64,000 nucleotides of DNA, taken from JABMMZ01 sp040403495. GTDB taxonomy: Bacteria; Bacteroidota; Bacteroidia; NS11-12g; UBA955. A model generated the notes under the pieces. It worked only from the letters and a program-made list of their open reading frames with translations. It was not told where the DNA came from and ran no database searches. The stretch is from the NCBI GenBank assembly GCA_040403495.1, contig JBBAKM010000001.1, forward strand, positions 1-64,000. The letters are read 5' to 3'. The stretch's first letter is position 1, and every line of letters begins with the position of its first letter. Made by a program: the position numbers and the translations under genes. Positions 1 through 7,341 of the stretch are shown here, piece after piece.

Positions 1-54
1 TTTTCATAAATGTAGAATGTTGAACGCAGAACGATGAATGAAATCTTAATACAA

Positions 55-115
55 TCCATTGTTCTAACTTCTAACTTCTAACTTCTAATATCTAATATCT
101 AATATCTGACTTTAC
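55..115. repeat. Short dispersed repeat, TTCTAACTTC/ATATCTAAT units
   Basis: Back-to-back units of CTAACTT and CTAATAT sit just beyond the 3' end of the DUF4143 gene. The same words, often in the other orientation, recur at 1384-1415, 2697-2740 and 3116-3196, so this is one family of low-complexity intergenic repeats around the first three genes. Positions 1-54 also hold words (AGAATGTTGAACG, AACGATGAATGAA) seen again near 24960-25160. Confidence 0.7.
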
Positions 116-1236
116 ATCACAAACTCCCAATAATTTTCTTTATCAATAGCTTTGAAAGTATGGTTGGGGTATGCATTGGCAAAAGTTTTGGTTAGTTTAA
201 CCTTATCTGCATTTTGCAATTTGAATTCGTATGCAAACAGTTGATTGTCATATTCCTCAATATAATCAATTTCTTGCTGTTGTGTAGTTCGCCAAAAGTA
301 ACTGCTTCGCTTCAATTGTTGATTGTGTAAATACTTCAATCTTTCGCTGACTAAATAGTTTTCCCATAATTTACCGACATCGTCTCTTAACCCTATTGGA
401 TTAAAAGCAGAAATTAAAGCATTACGAATGCCATTGTCATAAAAATAAACTTTAAAACTTTTACTCAATTCATTCCTTAAGTTTCTACTAAAGCTATGCA
501 ATCGAAATACAACAAAACATTGTTCTAAAAGTCGCATATATCTCTCTACTGTTTTGGGTGATGATTTGGTAATTAAAGCCAACTCATTATAACTCACTTG
601 GCTTCCTACTTGATAAGCCAAGGCTTTCAATAGGTTATTGATTAATCCTGAACTGCGTATTTCTTCAAATTCAAAAATATCTTTATACAAATAACTGCTT
701 GCCAATTCTTCAATTCTAGCTCTTGCTTCCTCCGGAAAGTTAACCACATCGGGGTAATACCCGTAAATAAGTCTTGTTTCTAAAGCTGCATTTTCTGCAA
801 AACCACTTGTGTGATTCCACAATTCTTGAGTAGAAAAGGGCAACATTAAAAACTCAAATTTCCTACCTGTAAGCGGTTCCTTAATATCGTTTGCCATATC
901 AAAAGCACTCGAACCCGTTGCTATAACCTGCAAATTCGGAAAATTATCTACTAATATTTTTAATGTTAGACCAATGTTTGGAACCCTTTGTGCTTCGTCT
1001 ATACATAGCAATACGGCATTGCCCAGCATTATTTTGAGTTGAGATAATAAAACATTATTCAATTGAACTCTATTTTCTTCCAAATCACAATCCAAGAAAA
1101 TTTTACGGTCTTTAAACTCATCATAAATAGATTTCATAACCGTAGTTTTACCCACCTGCCTTGGTCCATAAATAATGATTGCCCGTTTTTTAAACAAAAA
1201 TTGATGAATGGTTTTTTCTAAATACCGTTTTAACAC
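112..1236 (-). CDS. AAA-family ATPase with DUF4143 domain
   Basis: A 374-residue P-loop ATPase of the DUF4143 group. The Walker A motif GPRQVGKT is at residues 24-31, Walker B LLCIDE at about 76-81 and a sensor-like ATGSS at 106-110. The DUF4143 region fills the second half. Near the C-terminus the pattern EIDY...YEFK (about residues 320-340) resembles a PD-(D/E)xK nuclease core. Such proteins are common, often mobile, and their cellular role is unsettled. The start is GTG at 1236; a consensus promoter ends only 4 nt upstream, and palindromic ATAATCCAAAA repeats lie beyond it, suggesting self-regulation. The gene stands alone between dispersed repeats. The family call is firm; the function is unknown. 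Confidence 0.9.
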   Translation of the reverse strand: MLKRYLEKTIHQFLFKKRAIIIYGPRQVGKTTVMKSIYDEFKDRKIFLDCDLEENRVQLNNVLLSQLKIMLGNAVLLCIDEAQRVPNIGLTLKILVDNFPNLQVIATGSSAFDMANDIKEPLTGRKFEFLMLPFSTQELWNHTSGFAENAALETRLIYGYYPDVVNFPEEARARIEELASSYLYKDIFEFEEIRSSGLINNLLKALAYQVGSQVSYNELALITKSSPKTVERYMRLLEQCFVVFRLHSFSRNLRNELSKSFKVYFYDNGIRNALISAFNPIGLRDDVGKLWENYLVSERLKYLHNQQLKRSSYFWRTTQQQEIDYIEEYDNQLFAYEFKLQNADKVKLTKTFANAYPNHTFKAIDKENYWEFVM

Positions 1237-1240
1237 AATG

Positions 1241-1272
1241 CAAAAGTAGTTAAACTTTAAACATAATCCAAA
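1241..1272 (-). promoter_or_regulatory. Bacteroidota-type promoter of the DUF4143 gene
   Basis: On the minus strand TTTG (1272-1269), 20 nt, then TACTTTTG (1248-1241) matches the -33/-7 consensus. The -7 element ends 4 nt before the GTG start codon, so the transcript is predicted to be leaderless. The -33 box overlaps the first ATAATCCAAAA repeat. Confidence 0.7.
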
Positions 1273-1360
1273 ATTATTATGTTTTTTTTGGATTATAATC
1301 CAAAAATATTATGTTTTTAGAAGCAAATCCAAAATAGTTATAACTTTTTTGGATTATAGA
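1262..1360. promoter_or_regulatory. Operator-like cluster of ATAATCCAAAA palindromes
   Basis: Upstream of the DUF4143 gene the motif ATAATCCAAAA and its complement occur repeatedly. Positions 1285-1306 form a perfect palindrome: five T, GGATTATAATCC, five A. Further half-sites lie at 1263-1273 and 1325-1334, with an inverted one near 1347-1358. Several copies overlapping a promoter suggest binding of a dimeric regulator, possibly the neighbouring protein itself; this is inference. The rest of the 1237-1549 gap holds a short TTAGAAG repeat (1384-1415) and nothing else recognisable. Confidence 0.5.
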
Positions 1361-1549
1361 TTAAAAAGGTTAGGATTTTTAAGGTTAGAAGTTAGATATT
1401 AGAAATTAGAAGTAAAACCGACTCCTTTAAATACTTCTTACTTTGTGAAAAAATCTCATTAAATTTATGTCCTAATTTAGTTAATATTAATCTGTTTTTT
1501 TATAATGGGAACTAATAATCTTTAAATTTGCATGAGTTGAATTAAAACT

Positions 1550-2620
1550 ATGAATAAACCAATAAAAAATACTTTAATTAATATAATTTCTCTAATTTTA
1601 TTGAGCACAATTGTATTTAAAATTTATAAATATTTAAAGAATCCTGAAAATATCCCTAAATCAGATTCGATTGATCATTGGGGTTCTGGTGCATCAGCAG
1701 CTATTGGACTTGTTGTATTTGTTTTATTTATATATCTTATATTTTCTTTTGTTTGGTCAATAAGGGTTATATGGGTATTAAAAACACTCAAAATGAAAAG
1801 CTTTTTATTCTACTTTAATTTTATAATACTTTTCATTCCGTGGTCTCCGTTTTTAATTTCTGGAGCAGATTATTTATATCATAGTAGTATCAATTGGTGG
1901 AATAGAAATGAAATTTTAAGTTCAAGTGATAATTATAAAGCGATACCATTCCCTGAAGAAAGGGAATTTGTTTCAATTATTGAAACTAATGATTCAATAA
2001 TATTATCATTAAAGGGCAAAGGATATTATACTAATAGAGGTGAATATTTGAATAAGCCTGCTAAATATTATATCATTGAAGATAATAAATTAATTGAGAT
2101 TTCTAAATCGTTAATTTTTCATTTAATTAACAATATGGGTGAAATTATTATTGATAAACCATCAACTTGGCATAATCACAACTGGTTTAAAGATAGTTTT
2201 AAAAATACGAAACATACTTTAAGCTTTGATACGAGAAACAAGTATATTGAGGACTTTAATGTGCCCACGACTTATCTATATGATACTTTTTTGAACATAA
2301 AAGTTGATAGTTTAAAAGGCTTTGACGACCTTATTCATTGTTATACTTATGAGTCAAATGAATACAATAGAGTAATTGAAAATGCTTATTATAATGCTAG
2401 TAAAAAAATAATTTACATACCTTTTTTTTCAAAAGAAAAAATGTACATTGCAATTAAAAAAATTAATGAAAGAGTAAAAGTTAATGAAATAAACTTTAAT
2501 TCTCATAAAAAATATAATGATAATGCAATAAGAAATGGAGGTATAAAACTTTTTGTAAAAGAAGAATATTCCTATATTTTAATAGATGGAGATTTGTTTT
2601 TTCATAAAATTGATAATTAA
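1550..2620 (+). CDS. Hypothetical membrane protein
   Basis: A 356-residue protein I do not recognise. The N-terminal third has three hydrophobic segments, at about residues 8-27, 48-70 and 82-102, each long enough to span the membrane. The remainder is a soluble region of about 250 residues rich in Asn, Lys, Ile and Tyr, with alternating beta-like stretches and no enzyme motif that I can see. The gene is more AT-rich than the housekeeping genes around it. It stands alone between repeats and is divergent from the DUF4143 gene. A dispensable or recently gained gene is plausible but unproven. Confidence 0.65.
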   Translation: MNKPIKNTLINIISLILLSTIVFKIYKYLKNPENIPKSDSIDHWGSGASAAIGLVVFVLFIYLIFSFVWSIRVIWVLKTLKMKSFLFYFNFIILFIPWSPFLISGADYLYHSSINWWNRNEILSSSDNYKAIPFPEEREFVSIIETNDSIILSLKGKGYYTNRGEYLNKPAKYYIIEDNKLIEISKSLIFHLINNMGEIIIDKPSTWHNHNWFKDSFKNTKHTLSFDTRNKYIEDFNVPTTYLYDTFLNIKVDSLKGFDDLIHCYTYESNEYNRVIENAYYNASKKIIYIPFFSKEKMYIAIKKINERVKVNEINFNSHKKYNDNAIRNGGIKLFVKEEYSYILIDGDLFFHKIDN

Positions 2621-2749
2621 ATCTTATGCAACTTGTCAATATGTCCCTGAAAAAGTATAAAATTAATTTTAGATATAAAATTTAAGAATTAAAAAAGTTA
2701 GAAGTTTTCATCGAACCAACTTCTAATTTCTAAATTCTGAATTCTTCGT

Positions 2750-3103
2750 TTACTCCATCCTCTCCTTCACCGTCTTCAAACTACTCACAAAGATAGCGGT
2801 TAGCTCATTGGCTTCGGCAATCAGAGGAGAAAGTGTTTCGGAAGGCAGCCAATTCATTTCTTGGATAATTTCTAACCAATAAAGAGACTCGTCAGATTCT
2901 TCGAGAACGATTTGAAGTTTTGAAATGAATTCACGATCACTGCGGGCTCTTTGAGAAGCTCTATAGTTTGCACCTACTGATGTTGCACTTCTTACAATTT
3001 GTTTAGATATTACAGAAGAAGCATAAGACTTAGGAAGTTTTTCAGTTAGCATTATTATTGAAACTGCAAACTTCTTTGTTCTGTCTATTATCGTATTTTT
3101 CAT
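2750..3103 (-). CDS. Four helix bundle protein (S23/IVP family)
   Basis: A 117-residue protein of the family first seen as the protein encoded in 23S rRNA intervening sequences. The family core is visible: ISKQIVRSATSVGANYRASQ at about residues 33-52, then EFISKLQIVLEESDES at about 58-73, giving four amphipathic helices. Family members are small, often pentameric, and their function is unclear. In Bacteroidota they usually occur, as here, as free-standing intergenic genes beside dispersed repeats and not inside rRNA. TTAGAAG repeats flank this copy on both sides. The family call is confident; the role is unknown. Confidence 0.88.
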   Translation of the reverse strand: MKNTIIDRTKKFAVSIIMLTEKLPKSYASSVISKQIVRSATSVGANYRASQRARSDREFISKLQIVLEESDESLYWLEIIQEMNWLPSETLSPLIAEANELTAIFVSSLKTVKERME

Positions 3104-3115
3104 ATTTTAAAATAT

Positions 3116-3196
3116 AAAGTAAGAAGTTAGATATTAGATATTAGAAGTAAATCAAAATCATTCAAATACTTCTAATATCTAACTTCTAATATCTTA
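3116..3196. repeat. Inverted TTAGAAGTTAGATATTAG repeat
   Basis: GAAGTTAGATATTAGATATTAGAAGTA on the left is answered by its near complement (TACTTCTAATATC, TAACTTC) on the right, so the segment between the aconitase stop and the next gene could fold into a long AT-rich hairpin. It belongs to the same dispersed family as the repeats at 55-115, 1384-1415 and 2697-2740. Confidence 0.65.
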
Positions 3197-5461
3197 CTTT
3201 GAAACACTTCTCCTAATAATATTCAAAGCTCCACCTGCCTTGAACCACTCGATTTGTTGTTCATTATAGGTGTGGTTGCAATTAATTGTATCAGTTGTAC
3301 CGTTTTTGTGGTTGATTACCAAACGCAATGCTTTGCCTGGTTTGAAATCTGTTAAGCCCAACAAATTGAATTTATCGTCTTCTTGAATTAAATCGTAGTC
3401 TTCTTTGTTTGCAAATGTCAATGCCAACATTCCTTGTTTTTTCAAGTTGGTTTCGTGGATACGCGCAAATGATTTTACCAATACTGCTCTTACGCCTAAA
3501 TGTCTAGGTTCCATTGCTGCATGCTCTCTTGATGAACCTTCACCGTAGTTTTCTTCACCTACTACAATACTGAATTCACCTGCTGCTTTATACATACGTT
3601 GTACTTTTGGCACTTCGTCATACGTTCCGTTCAATTGGTTTTTCACTGAATTGGCTTTGTCGTTAAATGCATTGATAGCACCAATCAACATGTTGTTACT
3701 GATATTATCCAAATGTCCACGGAATTTTAACCATGGTCCAGCCATACTGATATGGTCAGTAGTACATTTGCCTTTTGCCTTAATTAATAAACGCAATCCC
3801 ATTAAGTCTTTACCTTCCCATGCTGCAAATGGATCTAACAATTGTAAACGAGAGCTTGTTGGAGAAACATTCACTTGAACGCCACTTCCATCTGCCGCAG
3901 GAGCTTGGTAGCCTGCATCTTCTACTGCAAAACCTTTGCTTGGTAATTCCATACCAGTTGGTTCGTCTAATTTTACTTGTTCTCCATTTTCGTTGGTCAA
4001 AGTATCTGTTAATGGATTAAAATCCAATCTTCCAGAGATTGCTATAGCTGTTGTAATTTCAGGACTAGCTACAAATGCGTGTGTATTTGGGTTACCATCT
4101 TGTCTAGCAGCAAAGTTTCTGTTGAATGAGTGAATGATAGAGTTTCTCTCTTTTTTCTCAGCACCCATTCTTGTCCACATACCAATACATGGTCCACAAG
4201 CGTTTGCAAAAACAGTGGCGCCAATTTTATGGAAAGTGTCAATAAAGCCATCTCTCTCGATAGTATAACGCACTTGTTCACTACCTGGAGTGATGGTGAA
4301 CTCGGCTTTAGTTTTTAAGTTCTTATCTGCTACTTGTTTAGCTAAACTTGCAGCTCTTGAAATGTCTTCATAACTAGAGTTGGTACAACTTCCAATCAAA
4401 CCAACTTCAATGTTAGTTGGCCAACCATGAGCAGCTGCTACTTCTTTCATTTTACTGATAGGTGTAGCTAAGTCTGGCGTAAATGGTCCATTGATGTGTG
4501 GTTCCAATTCAGATAAATTCAATTCAATTACTTGGTCGAAATACAATTCAGGATTCGCGTAACATTCAGCATCAGCAGTTAAGTGTTCTCTAACACCATT
4601 TGCCAAATCAGCCACATCTGCTCTGCCAGTTGCACGCAAGTATCTTTCCATACTATCATCGTATCCAAAAGTAGAAGTGGTAGCACCAATTTCAGCACCC
4701 ATGTTACAAATAGTACCTTTACCAGTACAACTCATGTTCGTAGCGCCTTCGCCAAAATATTCAACAATAGCACCAGTTCCACCTTTTACAGTGAGAATGC
4801 CAGCTACTTTTAAAATTACATCTTTAGGAGAAGCCCAACCGCTCAATTTGCCAGTTAGTTTTACACCAATTAATTTAGGAAACTTCAATTCCCAAGGCAA
4901 ACCAGCCATTACATCACAAGCATCAGCTCCACCAACACCAATTGCTAACATTCCTAATCCACCTGCGTTTACAGTGTGAGAATCTGTTCCAATCATCATA
5001 CCTCCCGGGAAAGCATAATTTTCCAAAACTACTTGGTGAATAATACCTGCACCTGGCTTCCAAAAACCAATACCATATTTGTTAGAAACAGAGCTCAAAA
5101 AATCGAACACTTCTTTAGATTCTTCATTAGCAAAAGCCAAATCTTGTTTTGCTTCAATTTTTGCATTAATTAAATGGTCGCAATGAACCGTAGAAGGGAC
5201 AGCCACTTTTGGACGACCTGCTTGCATAAACTGCAACAATGCCATTTGGGCAGTTGCATCTTGCATAGCCACTCTGTCTGGTGCAAAATCTACATAACTA
5301 TTTCCTCTTTCGTAAATAGAAGATGTATTGCCTTCTGTTAGGTGAGAATAAAGGATTTTTTCTGTAAGAGTTAATGGTTTTCCAATAAGTTTTCTAGCTG
5401 CTTCAATGCGGCTTGGCATATTTTCATATACCTTTTTAATCATTTCAATATCAAATGCCAT
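3194..5461 (-). CDS. acn: Aconitate hydratase
   Basis: A 755-residue aconitase of the mitochondrial-like type usual in Bacteroidota. It interconverts citrate and isocitrate in the TCA cycle using a [4Fe-4S] cluster. The cluster ligands are visible as the Cys of GLIGSCTNSSYED (about residue 358) and the two Cys of ACGPCIGMW (about 421 and 424). The swivelling C-terminal domain carries GEENYGEGSSREHAA, which includes the substrate-binding Ser-Arg. The protein is full length. It is transcribed alone, with a -7 element just upstream of the ATG. The many small open frames on the opposite strand here are shadows. Confidence 0.97.
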   Translation of the reverse strand: MAFDIEMIKKVYENMPSRIEAARKLIGKPLTLTEKILYSHLTEGNTSSIYERGNSYVDFAPDRVAMQDATAQMALLQFMQAGRPKVAVPSTVHCDHLINAKIEAKQDLAFANEESKEVFDFLSSVSNKYGIGFWKPGAGIIHQVVLENYAFPGGMMIGTDSHTVNAGGLGMLAIGVGGADACDVMAGLPWELKFPKLIGVKLTGKLSGWASPKDVILKVAGILTVKGGTGAIVEYFGEGATNMSCTGKGTICNMGAEIGATTSTFGYDDSMERYLRATGRADVADLANGVREHLTADAECYANPELYFDQVIELNLSELEPHINGPFTPDLATPISKMKEVAAAHGWPTNIEVGLIGSCTNSSYEDISRAASLAKQVADKNLKTKAEFTITPGSEQVRYTIERDGFIDTFHKIGATVFANACGPCIGMWTRMGAEKKERNSIIHSFNRNFAARQDGNPNTHAFVASPEITTAIAISGRLDFNPLTDTLTNENGEQVKLDEPTGMELPSKGFAVEDAGYQAPAADGSGVQVNVSPTSSRLQLLDPFAAWEGKDLMGLRLLIKAKGKCTTDHISMAGPWLKFRGHLDNISNNMLIGAINAFNDKANSVKNQLNGTYDEVPKVQRMYKAAGEFSIVVGEENYGEGSSREHAAMEPRHLGVRAVLVKSFARIHETNLKKQGMLALTFANKEDYDLIQEDDKFNLLGLTDFKPGKALRLVINHKNGTTDTINCNHTYNEQQIEWFKAGGALNIIRRSVSK

Positions 5462-5480
5462 AATTTTTTATAATGTGTCG

Positions 5481-5488
5481 CAAATTTA
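5481..5488 (-). promoter_or_regulatory. Probable -7 element of the aconitase gene
   Basis: CAAATTTA on the plus strand reads TAAATTTG on the minus strand, matching TAnnTTTG and ending 19 nt before the aconitase ATG. I see no well-spaced -33 box, so this is weaker than the other promoters listed. Confidence 0.45.
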
Positions 5489-5564
5489 TTATTTTTAGCT
5501 CAATAATAAAAATGAAGTCGAATAATACTCTTTTTTTAATATTAAGGTTATAAACATCTGTTTT

Positions 5565-5594
5565 TTTGGAAATGTTCTTTTTTGATTATGTTTG
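5565..5594 (+). promoter_or_regulatory. Promoter of the DUF4920 lipoprotein gene
   Basis: TTTG (5565-5568), 18 nt, TATGTTTG (5587-5594). The -7 element ends 4 nt before the ATG at 5599, which argues for a leaderless transcript and against the longer reading frame that opens at 5566. Confidence 0.65.
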
Positions 5595-5598
5595 TAGT

Positions 5599-6129
5599 AT
5601 GAAATTGAATTATTTATTTTTTGCACTCATTATAGTTGCATTGTCAGCTTGTAATACAGTGCCTGCAGAGCAAGCTACTGCTACCGAGGAGCCTGACGAA
5701 TGTAAACAAGAAGACTTGCTTACACCAACACTAGTTGATGGCTTTTATGGACAATCTTTTGATACTTCGGCGGCACTTTTATTAAACGCTTCTATTTTAA
5801 ACTTTAAAAATGGGGCTAACATGGATTCTAAAATTAAAGGCACTATTTCTACTGTTTGTCAAAGTAAAGGATGTTGGTTTAGTTTGAAAGGTCAAGACAC
5901 CACTATTACTGTAGATTTTGCTCACAAGTTTTTAATGCACAAAGATTTAGCAGGTAATCAGGTAATAGCAAATGGTAAATTTTATTACGATACCACTTCT
6001 GTAGAACAACAAATACACGAGTTGGTAGATGATGCAAAAACAATGACTTTGGAAGAAGCAAAAAAGAAAATTAAATCACCAATAATTACCCTTGGTTTTG
6101 AAGCAACAGGGATTAAACTTGTGGATTAA
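5599..6129 (+). CDS. DUF4920 domain lipoprotein
   Basis: A lipoprotein of 176 residues when started at 5599; an upstream ATG at 5566 would add 11 residues that hide the signal sequence. The N-terminus MKLNYLFFALIIVALSAC is a lipoprotein signal with a lipobox ending at Cys18. The mature part fits DUF4920: GxSFD near the start, then SKIKGTISTVCQSKGCWFSL with a conserved Cys pair, and a DFAHKFLMHKDL segment. This fold resembles OB-fold, metal-linked periplasmic domains. Its biochemical role is not established. It is followed 11 nt later by another lipoprotein gene, so the two are probably cotranscribed. Confidence 0.82.
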   Translation: MKLNYLFFALIIVALSACNTVPAEQATATEEPDECKQEDLLTPTLVDGFYGQSFDTSAALLLNASILNFKNGANMDSKIKGTISTVCQSKGCWFSLKGQDTTITVDFAHKFLMHKDLAGNQVIANGKFYYDTTSVEQQIHELVDDAKTMTLEEAKKKIKSPIITLGFEATGIKLVD

Positions 6130-6140
6130 GTTTTTTTAGT

Positions 6141-7214
6141 ATGAATTTTAAATTTAACATTTTAGTTTATTGCTGTTTTATTGTAATATCTTGTAAAAAA
6201 GATGTTAAAAAAGATATTTATACCGAAGAAAGCTGGAATAATATTAATTCAAAGTTGATAGGGGAAAAACAAATTGATACCCTCAGGAATGGTAATTTAA
6301 TTGTTTACAATAAATTCGGTTTTGAAGTATATGACAACAAAACGCTCAATTTACTTCAAAATCAATCTTTGAAATTTTCATACTCAATAGATGATAATTT
6401 ATTTAATTTCAAAACCACTGTTATTGATAATTATTTAATAACTTTCAGGAAGTTGAACAATGTAGAAAGTGTATTTATGGTTTACAATTTCAATAATAAT
6501 TATGTTAGTGAAGCAATTCTAAATATAGATACAATAAGTAAAATTTCAAAAAATAATTTTAATTGTAACTTATCTAAAATACCTAACAAAAATGGGACTT
6601 TTGATTTATTAGTTGAATATTATATCAATGATAAATTCATTCTTTATACAATGAATTTCGAACAGCTCTTTAATAGATTTAATAACAATAATAGTTCATG
6701 CATTAAATTTGTCTCAGATTTTTCAAATGTTGCAGACCAATTTCCTAAATTTATGAAAATTCGCAATATTTACACTGATATAAATGATTATATCATTGCT
6801 ACATCTGATTTAGAATTTGCAAATGATTTTGGTGGTTTAGTTATTGATAGAAAAGGGAATTTAATTGCAGATTTACCAATTAAAGGAAATTATTTTTATT
6901 TGAAAAATAAATTATACGGCATTAAGTACCATGTTTTAGATGAATATACTTCTAACTATCTTTCTTTTAATAGGCTTCAAATTCCCGATAATTTAATTCC
7001 TGAATTAGAGGACATTAAACCATTGAACAATAAAACTTTATATTATTTAAACAATGATAAATTAGTTACCCTAAATGAAAATGGATTGTTTTTCGATGTT
7101 AAAACATACCGTTTACTTTCGGGTTTTAATTTAAAATTGCAAACAACTGATTATACTTTTGTTTCTAACAATGTGAATGACATTTTTTATATTAAAAATC
7201 CATCATTGAAATAA
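6141..7214 (+). CDS. Hypothetical lipoprotein, beta-rich
   Basis: A 357-residue protein that I cannot assign. It starts with a lipoprotein signal (MNFKFNILVYCCFIVISC, Cys18 the likely lipid site). The mature part consists of short alternating beta-like blocks with Asn/Asp-rich turns, such as YNKFGFEVYDNKTLNLL and LVTLNENGLFFDVKTYRLL, that could be blades of a propeller. This is a shape inference only. It is AT-rich and Asn-rich and lies directly behind the DUF4920 gene. A strong terminator follows. Confidence 0.6.
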   Translation: MNFKFNILVYCCFIVISCKKDVKKDIYTEESWNNINSKLIGEKQIDTLRNGNLIVYNKFGFEVYDNKTLNLLQNQSLKFSYSIDDNLFNFKTTVIDNYLITFRKLNNVESVFMVYNFNNNYVSEAILNIDTISKISKNNFNCNLSKIPNKNGTFDLLVEYYINDKFILYTMNFEQLFNRFNNNNSSCIKFVSDFSNVADQFPKFMKIRNIYTDINDYIIATSDLEFANDFGGLVIDRKGNLIADLPIKGNYFYLKNKLYGIKYHVLDEYTSNYLSFNRLQIPDNLIPELEDIKPLNNKTLYYLNNDKLVTLNENGLFFDVKTYRLLSGFNLKLQTTDYTFVSNNVNDIFYIKNPSLK

Positions 7215-7237
7215 TTAGGTTCTAATTACTCTTTAAG

Positions 7238-7273
7238 AAACCTCAATTGATAAACTCAGTTGAGGTTTTTTTT
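7238..7273 (+). terminator. Rho-independent terminator after the lipoprotein pair
   Basis: A 13-bp stem (AAACCTCAATTGA against TCAGTTGAGGTTT, with one U-G pair), loop TAAAC, then a run of T. It closes the DUF4920/lipoprotein unit and separates it from uvrA. Confidence 0.85.
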
Positions 7274-7341
7274 GTTTGAACTCAAGTTTAATTTTTTCAT
7301 AAGCCAAAAAACAAGACCTTTGCAAAATTGTTTAATATTGA

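Noticed and set aside
3651..5173. Several plus-strand open frames of 62-100 codons opposite the aconitase gene
   Set aside because: They lie antisense to a fully conserved enzyme, have no own start context or recognisable domains, and follow from its codon use.
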